Shown here in pieces: positions 1-9,900 of a stretch of 60,777 bases of DNA. The notes beneath the pieces are model-generated. The model was not told the DNA's origin, did not search any database, and worked only from the letters and a program-made list of their open reading frames with translations. Each line of letters opens with the position of its first letter. The first letter of the stretch is position 1. Origin of the DNA: Candidatus Midichloriaceae bacterium (GTDB lineage Bacteria; Pseudomonadota; Alphaproteobacteria; Rickettsiales; Midichloriaceae); contig JAQSWL010000006.1 of the NCBI GenBank assembly GCA_029266655.1, positions 1 through 60,777 on the forward strand, read 5' to 3'. The position numbers were made by a program, and so were the translations under genes.

Positions 1-99
1 AGCATTTTAATTTGAATATAGGAGCGAGGAACGAAATGTAGTAAAACCTACATGAGTGATCGAGCAACGCGTAGTCAAATTATAAAGGCTTAGCTATAA
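1..99 (+). repeat. Dispersed palindromic repeat family A, copy 1 (left end cut by window)
   Basis: This stretch is nearly identical to 12727-12835 and similar to 42567-42673. The right end reads TCAAATTATAAAGGCTTAGC followed by TATAA, and the left end of complete copies is close to its reverse complement, so the unit has imperfect terminal inverted repeats of about 25 bp. A short internal stem (ATGTAG/CTACAT) lies in the middle. No open frame of note is present. It sits downstream of the amidase gene that ends at 193. Confidence 0.85.
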
Positions 100-148
100 C
101 ATAAAACAAATAGTGGCAACCCACTATTTGTTTTATTGCTTTTTAGTT
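98..148 (-). repeat. Hairpin repeat family E, copy 1; terminator-like
   Basis: Positions 101-116 and 121-136 form a perfect 16-bp stem around the loop CAAC, followed on the + strand by TGCTTTTT. It lies just downstream of the amidase gene, so it may end that transcript. The reverse complement matches 46676-46724 almost base for base, including the flank AAAAAGCAATA, so it is a repeated unit rather than a private terminator. Confidence 0.7.
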
Positions 149-192
149 TAATATTCAAATTAAATTACTATAAGTCTTATCTATAATCGGCG

Positions 193-960
193 TTACACTA
201 TACGTGATTCACTATATGCATCTGGAGCATACTGCATTTGATATGCCAACACCCTCTGTTCAAAAGTGCCACCAGTAAGACCCATAGAAACAAGCATCGC
301 TTCTGCATCCTCAGGAAGAACTTTGCTAGATATTTCATCAGACTTAGGCAGAATACATAAATTTGCTTCTGCAAGCTCTTTCCAGAAAAATAATGGGCCC
401 GGGTCAGTTTTTCTACCAATAGAAATAGTGCTATGTGCTAACAACAATTCTTTAGGGATATTGTGCTTACTCATTAAATAAGCAATAAGCTCTATGCCAG
501 TTTGCTTTTGTAGATCTGTATAATTAACAAATTTATACCAATCACTTCCATCGCCGTTCCCATACCAAGGAGCATGAAACTCTATCCCCAAAGTACAAGC
601 ATTTAAACCTTTTTCACAGCCAGGATTTTCATTTAAATTGCCAAAAGCACTAATACCAACATGAAAAGCTTTATCACTGTCTTCAACTAATTGAATTGCT
701 GGGGCTCTATCTGGGAATTTTAGCTCTATTTCTTTAAATTCTGGGATAATTTCTTTTACCTCTGCAGCAGTAAGCTGAGGCACTAAATAATGAGCGCTAA
801 CACCATACTCTTTAAAAACATTTATTACACCTTGCAACTCAGGCACACCTACACAATGTACTATTAAAGCTTTTATTTCGGCCCCTTCCCTAGAGGAGTA
901 ACAATTAGAAGGCAATGGTAATTTAAGAATATCAAACTGAAGCTGGTTGTAACCTTTCAT
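193..960 (-). CDS. N-acetylmuramoyl-L-alanine amidase (Amidase_2/AmiD-like)
   Basis: Probable zinc amidase that cuts the bond between N-acetylmuramic acid and the peptide stem of peptidoglycan or muropeptides. The pattern of the Amidase_2 fold is visible: an early His in IVHCVG, the central strand LGIEFHAP, and the late pair LLAHS and KTDPG, which supply the usual His and Asp metal ligands. About 255 residues, normal for a one-domain amidase. No clear signal peptide is seen, which would fit a cytoplasmic recycling enzyme (inference). The ATG at 960 is preferred over an upstream TTG at 990 because AGCGAGG stands at good spacing before it. Single gene, divergent from secD. Confidence 0.8.
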   Translation of the reverse strand: MKGYNQLQFDILKLPLPSNCYSSREGAEIKALIVHCVGVPELQGVINVFKEYGVSAHYLVPQLTAAEVKEIIPEFKEIELKFPDRAPAIQLVEDSDKAFHVGISAFGNLNENPGCEKGLNACTLGIEFHAPWYGNGDGSDWYKFVNYTDLQKQTGIELIAYLMSKHNIPKELLLAHSTISIGRKTDPGPLFFWKELAEANLCILPKSDEISSKVLPEDAEAMLVSMGLTGGTFEQRVLAYQMQYAPDAYSESRIV

Positions 961-1073
961 GGAAACCTCGCTATATGAATTAATAACCAAACACTACTAT
1001 AACCTTGCAATTATAGCAAATACCATTTAGAAGTTTACTGGTATCAAACCTCATTGAATTTATTAGTCGAAAA

Positions 1074-2618
1074 ATGCTTAAAGTATCGTATTGGAGAATA
1101 ACTCTTTGTCTTATAGTAATGATGATTGCACTATTGTTTTCTGCCTCCACATTTGTTAGCGCAGAAAGCTATTGGGCCAGTTTTCTACCTTCTAAACGCG
1201 TTAACTTAGGGTTGGATCTAAGAGGTGGCGCCTCGCTACTACTAGAGATGCAACTAGAAAGTTATGAACGGGATGCAACCGACAAACTCTTTAACCAAAT
1301 TAGAGTAGCAGCTCGCAGCGAAAAAATAATTTTAAAAGATTCATCTTTAGAGGCCGATGGCACTATTGTTTTATACCCAGCTGAATTGGACCAAATAGAT
1401 GCTTTAATCAAATCTATAAGAAACACATATGGTTATAGCTTTGATATTAAAAAAAATGGATCTCATATAGTTTTATCTAAAAATGAGGATGCTAAAAAAG
1501 AACAGCATAAACAGCTCGTTAGCCAAACTATGGAAATCATAAGCCGCCGTATCGACGAAAATGGCACTAGGGAAATAGATATTCAGCGCCAAGGAGATAA
1601 TTACATACTCTTGCAAGTACCTGGAATTGAAAACCCGGAGCAAATCAAACATTTACTTGGTAAAACTGCCAAGCTTGGATTTCACCTTGTTGCAGGAGAT
1701 GCAGGTGCTACCGGCGGAGTTAAATTACTACCTTACGAAGATGAAAGAAGCGGCAAGATAATTAATATTGCTGTGCAAAGCCGCCCCTTGATAACTGGTG
1801 AGATGTTAGTAGATGCACAAGCTTCTGTATATAACGGTATGCCTGTAGTTAATTTCAAATTGAATCAACTTGGTGCTAAAATTTTTGCTGAAGCTAGCTC
1901 GAAAAACGTAGGGAGGGCATTTGCGATTGTTTTAGATAATGTTGTTATAAGCGCTCCGGTAATTAAAGAACCTATCCTAGGTGGCAACAGCCAAATTTCT
2001 GGTAACTTCACTATTTCTTCTGCTAATGAGTTGGCTTTATTACTACGAGCAGGCGCCCTACCCGTGCCGCTACAAATTGTTGAAGAAAGAAGCGTAGGAC
2101 CTAGCCTTGGTTCAGACTCTATAGCCGCCGGTGCAAAAGCAGGGATCTTAGGCACTTCGCTTGTACTTATATTTATGTTCTTATTTTACTACTGGTTTGG
2201 AATGGTAGCAAATGTTGCTCTTGTTCTTAACTTTTTCATGATAATTGCGGTATTATCAATATTTGATGCAACCCTTACAATGGCAGGTATTGCTGGTATC
2301 GTGCTTACTTTAGGAATGGCGGTTGATGCCAACGTTCTAATTTTTGAGCGTGTGCGCGAAGAAATTGCTAAAGGACGCAGCGCACTTTCTGCAATAGAAT
2401 CTGGGTATGAAATGGCCTTTGCTACTATATTAGATTCTAACATAACCACTATACTAGTTGGAGTAATATTATATGCTTTTGCATCTGGCCCAGTTAAAGG
2501 CTTTGCTGTAACACTGGTTGTGGGAATTCTTTGCTCAATGTTTACTGCGGTTACTGTAACTAAAGTGATAATTTCTCTATGGTTTAGAAAGTATAAACCA
2601 ACTAAGCTCGGAATATAA
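1074..2618 (+). CDS. secD: Protein translocase subunit SecD
   Basis: SecD works with SecF and YajC at the SecYEG channel and uses the proton gradient to help pull proteins across the inner membrane. The 514 residues have an N-terminal membrane helix (about 8-30), the SecD signature LGLDLRGG at 45-52, a large periplasmic region, and a C-terminal block of five helices (about 355-500) with GMAVDANVLIFERVREE near 415-431, the conserved RND-like motif. Length is typical. secF does not follow; the next gene is ntrY 14 bases downstream, so secD opens a packed run that continues to rsmI. This matches Rickettsiales, where secD and secF are often apart. Confidence 0.95.
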   Translation: MLKVSYWRITLCLIVMMIALLFSASTFVSAESYWASFLPSKRVNLGLDLRGGASLLLEMQLESYERDATDKLFNQIRVAARSEKIILKDSSLEADGTIVLYPAELDQIDALIKSIRNTYGYSFDIKKNGSHIVLSKNEDAKKEQHKQLVSQTMEIISRRIDENGTREIDIQRQGDNYILLQVPGIENPEQIKHLLGKTAKLGFHLVAGDAGATGGVKLLPYEDERSGKIINIAVQSRPLITGEMLVDAQASVYNGMPVVNFKLNQLGAKIFAEASSKNVGRAFAIVLDNVVISAPVIKEPILGGNSQISGNFTISSANELALLLRAGALPVPLQIVEERSVGPSLGSDSIAAGAKAGILGTSLVLIFMFLFYYWFGMVANVALVLNFFMIIAVLSIFDATLTMAGIAGIVLTLGMAVDANVLIFERVREEIAKGRSALSAIESGYEMAFATILDSNITTILVGVILYAFASGPVKGFAVTLVVGILCSMFTAVTVTKVIISLWFRKYKPTKLGI

Positions 2619-2632
2619 AATTTAAGGTTTGC

Positions 2633-4594
2633 ATGCTTAGTCGTTTTAGAAAATATTATTTAAACAGTAGCCTAAGCAAGAAGATTATTTTACTAATCAC
2701 CTTATTTGTAACTATAGTACCCACTACTTTGATCGCCACCCTTGCAATAGCTTATTATAAAATAGGTGTTGAATCTTTATTTAATGAGCAAATAGGTAAA
2801 TCTATCTCTCAAACTGTTGAAGTTTCAAATAGATATTTGAAGGAGCATAAAGACAACATTAAAGCCGACACCTTTGCACTCGCTAAAGATATAGAAAAAA
2901 ATTATAATATCTTGTTAGAAGAGCCAGCTTTGTTTGTGCCATTTTTAGATAAACAAGCCGAGCTTCGCAACTTATCTGAAATAGTTGTTTTTCAATATGA
3001 TAAAATTGTAGCTAAAAACTCCTTCTCTTTTGCATTTGCTTTTGAGCGATTACCTGAGCAAGAATTATTAGAAGCCGATACAGGAGAAGTAGTTATACTA
3101 AGCAGTATTAATGAAGATAAAGTGCGTGCAGTTATCAAGCTATCTCACTTTGTTAATACTTATTTATTGGTTGGAAGATATGTGGACCAATCAATTATAG
3201 ATTATTCTAAAAACACGCAAGGCTCTGCACTCAAATACAATGATTTGATGACCGATCTTAAATCTCATCAATTAAAGCTTGAAATAACGTTCATTATTGC
3301 CTTTGTAATACTGTGCTCAATATCATTAATATTGGGCAGAAAATTGGCGGTATTTATAACCAGGCCACTTAATAATTTAGTTGATGCAACTAGGAAACTC
3401 AAATCTGGTGATTTTAGTCACAAGCTTCCAGAAAAAGATGGGAAAGACGAAACAGCAATATTGACACGTGCCTTTAACCAGATGACAGAAACTTTATTTA
3501 CTCAACGCTCTGAGCTCATAAGGTTTAATAAATTAGTAGATGAAAGAAGAAGATTCATAGAAAAAATATTATCAGAAATATCTGCAGGCGTTATAACCAT
3601 TGATAATTTTAATCAAGTACTTCTGGTTAATCAATCTGCCAAAAGCTTGCTTAATTTGCAAAGCTTTGCTAAACGCACACCTTTACAATCAGTATTTCCA
3701 GAACTTATGGATTTAGTTGCGGATGCTAAACAATCGCCTAATGAAATTACTCAAAATAATTTAAAAATAAACCGAGATGGTAAGTTGCTACATTTATTTG
3801 TAAGAATAGGAATTCTATCTGATGAAGATGCAAAAACCGAAACCATCATTATAACCTTTGATGATATAACTGAGCTGGTTTCAGCGCAACGAGCCTCAGC
3901 TTGGGGCGATGTGGCTCGCAGAGTTGCACACGAAATAAAAAATCCCCTCACTCCTATAATATTGTCTGCAGAACGCATTAAGGCGAAATATTCTTCTCAG
4001 ATCAAAGAAGAGCCTGAAAACTTTGAAAAATATGTCTCTACTATAATACGTCATGTTCAAGACATTGGCTGCATCGTGGAAGAATTCGTTGAATTTGCTC
4101 GCATTCCCACCCCAAAAGTTGGCAAGCATAATCTTGTATCAATTATAAAAGAATTAATTTTTTCTCAAAAAGTTTCCACTAAAAACATTGAGTATGAGTT
4201 CACAAACAATATAGGTGAAGTTTGTGATGTACAATGCGACTCTATGCAAATATCACAGGCTCTGCTTAACATATTAAAAAATGCAGCTGAATCAATTGAG
4301 CAAATAAATCCTAGCCATAGACAGGATCATTGTGGTAAAGTGTCGCTGGAAATCAATAAACGAAATGAAGAGTTTGTTGAAATAAAGATAGTCGACAATG
4401 GGATAGGCATGAGCCTAGAAGTTTTAGAGAAAATTTTTGAACCGTATGTAACTACTAAAAGCAAAGGGACTGGCCTAGGACTTTCCATTGTTAAGAAAAT
4501 TATTGAAGATCATGGTGGGATGATTACAATTAAACCCTTAGACCCTGGTGCTGAAATAAAGTTTACATTACCATTATATAGGAGCGATAAATGA
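2633..4594 (+). CDS. ntrY: NtrY-like sensor histidine kinase
   Basis: Membrane sensor kinase of the NtrY/NtrX two-component pair, which in alphaproteobacteria responds to nitrogen or redox state. Domains in order: membrane helix about 17-45, periplasmic sensor, second helix about 214-236, HAMP to about 290, a PAS-like domain about 315-400, then the kinase core. The phospho-accepting His is in RRVAHEIKNPLTP (about 434); the N box NILKNAAES, G1 box VDNGIGMS (about 587) and G2 box GTGLGLSIV (about 612) are intact. Start ATG follows TTAAGG. Its stop overlaps the next start (ATGA). The regulator NtrX is not in the window, as in Rickettsia where the pair is unlinked. Confidence 0.9.
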   Translation: MLSRFRKYYLNSSLSKKIILLITLFVTIVPTTLIATLAIAYYKIGVESLFNEQIGKSISQTVEVSNRYLKEHKDNIKADTFALAKDIEKNYNILLEEPALFVPFLDKQAELRNLSEIVVFQYDKIVAKNSFSFAFAFERLPEQELLEADTGEVVILSSINEDKVRAVIKLSHFVNTYLLVGRYVDQSIIDYSKNTQGSALKYNDLMTDLKSHQLKLEITFIIAFVILCSISLILGRKLAVFITRPLNNLVDATRKLKSGDFSHKLPEKDGKDETAILTRAFNQMTETLFTQRSELIRFNKLVDERRRFIEKILSEISAGVITIDNFNQVLLVNQSAKSLLNLQSFAKRTPLQSVFPELMDLVADAKQSPNEITQNNLKINRDGKLLHLFVRIGILSDEDAKTETIIITFDDITELVSAQRASAWGDVARRVAHEIKNPLTPIILSAERIKAKYSSQIKEEPENFEKYVSTIIRHVQDIGCIVEEFVEFARIPTPKVGKHNLVSIIKELIFSQKVSTKNIEYEFTNNIGEVCDVQCDSMQISQALLNILKNAAESIEQINPSHRQDHCGKVSLEINKRNEEFVEIKIVDNGIGMSLEVLEKIFEPYVTTKSKGTGLGLSIVKKIIEDHGGMITIKPLDPGAEIKFTLPLYRSDK

Positions 4595-5652
4595 ACCATA
4601 AAGCTAATCCATTTTTTCAAAACAATCTTTTTGGAATAGCAATGATGTTAATGCATGCAGTTGCCCTCTCCATACTATATGCAGTAGTAAAAGAGTTAAC
4701 CAAAGAGCTTAATTCAAACATGGTAGTATTTTTATATAAGTTTAGTTTATTTGTGTCGGTAATTCCTTGGTGTATTTGGGGAGGCTTTAAAGACCTTAAA
4801 ACCAATCGCATTTGGCTGCATGTGTTTAGAGGATTCCTAAGCGTTTGCGGCTCTCTTTCTATGTTCTATGCTATAAAACACATCGGCCTTTCAGATGTAA
4901 CTGCGGTGGCTTATTTAGAGCAAATAATTTTGTTAATTATAGGGATTTTATATTTCAAAGAATCCGCAACTAGAATTAAGTTTTTTGTTATTATAGCAAG
5001 CTTTATAGGTGCAATATTAATTATTAAACCAGATTATATATTGTGGCTAACCAATGCCGCTATGGGTAAGCATTATGAATTAAATGCTAATATAAATAGT
5101 CATTACATATTTGTATTTTTAGCAATTGGCTTCTGGTCACTCAATAGCACAGTTATTAAAATTCTTGGCAAAACTGAGAAAACTAAGGTCCAACTTTTTT
5201 ATGTAATGTTGTTCTCATCTATCATTGCTTTTCCTATTGCTTTTATGAATTGGGAAACAGTTTACCACGTAACTGGCGCGCTTGAGATAAAATATCCTCA
5301 TAGCTTCATAGACTTTAATAATCTTGGAATTAATACAACTCATATAGGGTTAATTGCATTTATTGCTCTATGTTATTTCTTGCATGTAATAGGGCACTTC
5401 AAAGCGCTTAAGCATGCAGAGCTTTCTGTAGTAATTCCTTTTGAATATTCAAGGCTGGTATTTGCTGGAATACTTGGGTATATATTCTTTGCAGAAACTC
5501 CTCTAACCCCTTCTTATTTTGGATATGCATTAATAATTGGTGCTGGAATGCTTTTATTTAAATCTGAGCGTAGAAAAATGCAGAAGAAACGTGCTGAGGA
5601 AACGAGGAATCAGCAAATACGTGAAATTGAATCTGAATTTGATCAAAGTTAA
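4591..5652 (+). CDS. EamA/DMT-family membrane transporter
   Basis: Inner-membrane permease of the drug/metabolite transporter superfamily. The 353 residues carry about ten hydrophobic helices arranged as two EamA repeats, followed by a charged, Lys/Glu-rich tail (about 325-353). Members of this group carry S-adenosylmethionine or other metabolites in Rickettsiales, but the substrate cannot be read from sequence. The ATG overlaps the ntrY stop by four bases, which suggests translational coupling. A second, unrelated-by-position DMT gene is at 47310-48203. Confidence 0.85.
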   Translation: MNHKANPFFQNNLFGIAMMLMHAVALSILYAVVKELTKELNSNMVVFLYKFSLFVSVIPWCIWGGFKDLKTNRIWLHVFRGFLSVCGSLSMFYAIKHIGLSDVTAVAYLEQIILLIIGILYFKESATRIKFFVIIASFIGAILIIKPDYILWLTNAAMGKHYELNANINSHYIFVFLAIGFWSLNSTVIKILGKTEKTKVQLFYVMLFSSIIAFPIAFMNWETVYHVTGALEIKYPHSFIDFNNLGINTTHIGLIAFIALCYFLHVIGHFKALKHAELSVVIPFEYSRLVFAGILGYIFFAETPLTPSYFGYALIIGAGMLLFKSERRKMQKKRAEETRNQQIREIESEFDQS

Positions 5653-5660
5653 TATTGCAC

Positions 5661-6515
5661 ATGTCAAAAACCTATGAAGTAACTACAGGTGAGCTATTTA
5701 TTGTTGCCACCCCAATAGGGAATCTTCAGGATATTACTTATAACGCGGTTAATGTTCTATCAAAGGTAGATTTAATACTTTGCGAGAATACAAAGAATTC
5801 TAGCAAACTGCTTTCTTTCTACGGCATAAATACAAAGGTTAAGCCTTACAACGACCATTCTGATGAACGTGACCGCGAAAAAATAATAAGCCAATTACTT
5901 AGTGGCAAAAATATTGCTCTTATTTCTGATGCAGGCACACCTCTTATTTCTGACCCAGGCTTTAAGCTTGTTGCCAGCGCTAGAAAAATGGGAATAAAAG
6001 TAAGACCAATACCTGGAGCAACCGCTTTTACTGCTGCTATTTGCGCTTCTGGGATGGCTACAGATAGATTTCTTTTTTGTGGATTTCTACCTACACAAAA
6101 ATCTAAGTTAGAGGCCGATTTACAAAACCTAAAAGCGCATAAATTTACTTTGATATTTTACGAAAGCCCTAAACGAATTATAGCAACTATTAACGCCATC
6201 TTTGAAATTATGGGTGATAGAGAGATTGTAGTGGCCAGAGAAATCACCAAAATTCATGAAGAATTTATAACGTGCAAATGCAGTGAATTTTTAAATACTC
6301 ATAGCACAAGAGAATTTAAAGGCGAGATTGTATTAATGGTTGCAGGAGCAGAAGAAATACCCGAAGATATTGAGAGAGTAAAAGATATACTATCAAATCT
6401 TCTTAAAAATCATTCTGTAAAAGATGCTGTGAATATTGGATGTGAGATGACTTCTTTAAGCAGAAAAGAGTTATATAATATCGCGCTAAAGCTTAATTAT
6501 ACTTCTCGTAAATGA
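5661..6515 (+). CDS. rsmI: 16S rRNA (cytidine-1402-2'-O)-methyltransferase RsmI
   Basis: Methylates the ribose of C1402 in the decoding centre of 16S rRNA with S-adenosylmethionine. Visible family motifs are ATPIGNLQDIT near the N-terminus, SDAGTPLISDPG about residue 88, and FYESPKRI about 166, in a protein of 284 residues (usual size). The ATG at 5661 is preferred over a TTG two codons upstream. The gene lies nine bases after the DMT permease gene. Oddity: the last four codons and the stop (6501-6515) are shared with the left end of repeat B, which also occurs after the gene ending at 10235, so the C-terminal residues TSRK appear to come from the repeat. Confidence 0.93.
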   Translation: MSKTYEVTTGELFIVATPIGNLQDITYNAVNVLSKVDLILCENTKNSSKLLSFYGINTKVKPYNDHSDERDREKIISQLLSGKNIALISDAGTPLISDPGFKLVASARKMGIKVRPIPGATAFTAAICASGMATDRFLFCGFLPTQKSKLEADLQNLKAHKFTLIFYESPKRIIATINAIFEIMGDREIVVAREITKIHEEFITCKCSEFLNTHSTREFKGEIVLMVAGAEEIPEDIERVKDILSNLLKNHSVKDAVNIGCEMTSLSRKELYNIALKLNYTSRK

Positions 6516-6657
6516 AAAGTTAGCAAAAAGGCATAGACGACAGGAAATTTGGAAAAGTGGTAGGAGCAGCAATTCGAGCACCGTAAGCCTATGCCAATAG
6601 GTGCGGATGCGGAGACATTAGCTGCAACGCCCCAATTTTTCAAATTAACGGAGTATA
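6501..6657 (+). repeat. Intergenic repeat family B, copy 1
   Basis: Full-length copy, about 157 bp, matching 10239-10377 (internally deleted) and the reverse complement of 45282-45440. It starts with ACTTCTCGTAAATGA, which serves as the end of rsmI, and ends with CAAATTAACGGAGTATAT. The segments AATTTGGAAAAGTGG and CCCCAATTTTTCAAATT are imperfect inverted repeats, and CCTAT/ATAGG forms an inner hairpin. The GGAG at 6650-6653 lies ten bases before the ATG of the next gene and may act as its ribosome binding site. Confidence 0.85.
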
Positions 6658-6663
6658 TATAAT

Positions 6664-6939
6664 ATGTTTACAATATTTGCCAAAGTAACCCCCAAAAGCA
6701 AAACTCCGCAAATAGAAGTGCTGGAAGCTAAAGATAATAAAATCTCTCTTAAAGTAAAGGTACGCGCTGCGCCCGAAAATGGCAAAGCTAATGATGAAGT
6801 AATAGATAGGTTAGCTGATTATTTTTCTATACCAAAAAGCAAAATTGGGCTAAAGTCTGGCCATTCATCACGCAACAAAGTCTTCGTTACTGAATACATT
6901 GATATTACTAAAATTTCTATGCAATTACCGCTATGTTAA
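6664..6939 (+). CDS. DUF167/YggU-family protein
   Basis: Small conserved protein of 91 residues. It shows the family core VKVRAAPENGKANDEV and the later SGHSSRNK, with the usual alpha/beta pattern of YggU proteins. The biochemical role of the family is not established. The ATG is seven bases after repeat B copy 1, whose GGAG is the only plausible ribosome binding site. The 3' end overlaps the start of the next gene by seven bases, so the two are probably co-translated. Confidence 0.85.
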   Translation: MFTIFAKVTPKSKTPQIEVLEAKDNKISLKVKVRAAPENGKANDEVIDRLADYFSIPKSKIGLKSGHSSRNKVFVTEYIDITKISMQLPLC

Positions 6940-9900
6940 TAAATTTTGGCTTAAGTTTTCATGACCTTTATTATGAAGAAGGTCTCAAAAAAATAGATGC
7001 ATTATGGCTTAAGCATTTGGAATCTATTTCCCCAGATCTATACCAAAGCTTAAACATAGCTAGAAGTACTTCTTTAGATGCTAAGGCAGAGTCCGATTTA
7101 ATCATAGCCCTAGCACCACATGCTGAAGATTTCATCGCAAAGCTTTTTCATATTGAGCTAGAAGTGCAAGAGGTGGCTAATATCTATCATGAATTTGCCC
7201 CTATTTATAAATGTAAGCGGTTATTCATTCAAAGGAATGCGGTAAAAAATTTCACCGCTGAGGATTTAACCAAAATTGATTCTGTGCGTGCAAGCCTGGT
7301 ATCCTTAGGCGTTGATGTTATGTCCGAACTAAGCTTTGCCACTTTTGTGGAAAGCACAGAGGATCCAGAAAAATTAGAGCTTGCCCGCATCTATGCCGGG
7401 TGGGCCTGCCTGACTTCAGAAGGACAAAAGCTGCATAAAGATGGTATCTTATTTAAGGTACCGAGGAAATTAGATTTCAATAATCTTCTCTCGCATGCAA
7501 AAAATAACAATGGCGCCTGGAGCTCTCATGAAGTGCACGAAAGGCATGGCTTCTCATTAACAGATAAAGGGATAACTAAACTCAAAGCTTACGACCAAGC
7601 CAATTATTGCATCCACTGCCATAACCAGCTTAAAGACTCTTGCTCACACGGGCTTAAAAATTCTGATGGGAGCTTTAAGGTTAATGAGTTGAAAATTACT
7701 TTAGCAGGATGCCCGCTAGAAGAAAAAATTTCTGAAATGAATTTGCTGAAAAGCCAAGGTTCCGTAATAGGTGCATTTGCAACAGCTATCATAGATAACC
7801 CAATGCTAGCTGCGACCGGGCATAGAATATGTAATGATTGCATGAAATCGTGCATATATCAAAAACAAGAACCAGTTAACATACCAGCAATTGAAACAAA
7901 AATTCTGGACGACGTACTATCGCTACCATGGGGTTTTGAGATTTATAGCTTGCTTACTAGATGGAACCCTATCAATTTCTCCCGCCCTTTACCAAAAAAA
8001 CATAACAATTATAAAATATTGGTTGCGGGTTTAGGGCCTGCCGGATTCACCGCTTGCCACCACTTATTAAATGAAGGTTACACAGTAGTTGCAATTGATG
8101 GTCTTAAAATTGAGCCACAAGCGCAAGAAATTTCAGGAGAAGACTACGCCTTCAAACCAATAAAATTTGTGAAACAAGAATTATTTCAAGACCTGAATGA
8201 CCGCGCACCACAAGGCTTTGGCGGTGTCTCTGAATATGGAATTACCGTGCGCTGGAATAAAAATTACTTAAATATTATAAGAACTTTATTAGAACGGCGC
8301 GAACATTTCCGAATGTATGGAGGCATTAGATTTGGCAGCACAATTACCTATACTGATGCTAAATCTCTAGGCTTTGACCATATAGTGCTAACACTTGGAG
8401 CAGGAAAGCCTAATCTACCAGAGATCCAAAACGCTCTTGCACGCGGTTGCAGGATGGCATCAGATTTTTTAATGTCATTGCAGTTAACGGGGGCAGCTCA
8501 TAGTGATTCACTTACTAACTTACAAGTGCGGTTGCCTATTGCTGTAATTGGCGGAGGCCTTACCGCTGTGGATACCGCAACAGAAAGCTTAGCTTATTAC
8601 CCTGTGCAAGTGGAAAAATTCCTGACTCAGTACGAGATAGTAGGAGATTCTATTTTTGAAAATCTTACTGAAGAAGAAAAATTAATAGCAGAAGAATTTT
8701 TAAATCATGCTAGAGAGCTAAGGGCCCACCCTACCCGCAAGCTAGAATTGCTAAAACTTTGGGGCGGGGCGAAAGTTCTTTATCGTAAAAGTTTAGCTGA
8801 TTCTCCGGCCTATCGCCTTAACCATGAAGAAGTTGAGCTTGCGCTTGCTGAAGGAATTGAGTTTATTGAAAATATCACGCCTACAGAAGTTGTTTTGGAT
8901 TCCTATGGTGCTGCTAAAACTTTAAAGCATGAGCATGGAGAAATTGCAGCACGTACGATATTAATTGCAACGGGTACACAGCCTAATACAGTTTTAAGCA
9001 TGGAAGATAATGTAAACTTCTCCTTAGATGGTAGATATTTTAAAGCTACAGACAACATGGGAAATATTCTAAATCCTGAGAAAATCTCCAAACCAAAAAG
9101 TGTAGATATTATCACAAACTATGGTGAGAATGGTCCATCTGTAAGCTTCCTTGGAGACCTACATCCTTCATTTGCTGGCAACGTAGTAAAAGCTATGGCA
9201 AGTGCTAAACAAGGATATCCAATTATTGACAAAGTGGTAAAAAATAAAGCGCCTTTATCAGCTGAGCCTGCAAGTAAAGTGTTCTCTAATTTAGACTATC
9301 TACTAAAGGCTAAAGTGGTGGAAGTTATTGAACTTACACCTAACATCATAGAAATAGTTATCCACGCACCACAAGCAGCAAAACAATTTGAGCCGGGGCA
9401 ATTTTATCGCCTACAAAATTATGGCAATAATAAAACTATAAACGCTTTTAAAATTAATATGGAAGGTTTGGCACTAACCGGCGCTTGGGTAGATAAAGAA
9501 AAAGGACTCATCGGTTTAGTAGTGCTTGAGATGGGAGGTTCTTCTAATTTCTGCAGAATGCTAACCCCTGGAGAAAATGTTGTTTTAATGGGGCCAACCG
9601 GCACCCCTACTCACATACCCCATAATAAAAATGTGATGCTAGTTGGTGGCGGCTTAGGAAATGCTGTTTTATTTTCAATTGGACAAGCTCTTAAAGAAAA
9701 TGGCTGCAATGTTTTATATTTTGCGGGATATAAAAAAGCTATTGATAGATTTAAACAAATCGATATTGAAAACTCTGCTACCCAAGTTGTTTGGTGCTGC
9801 GATGAAAGTGAACTTGGAAAAGGCCGAGACACAGATCTTAGCTTTAAAGGTAACATCTTAGAATGCATAGAAGAATATGCTAAATCTCCAGGTAAACTTA

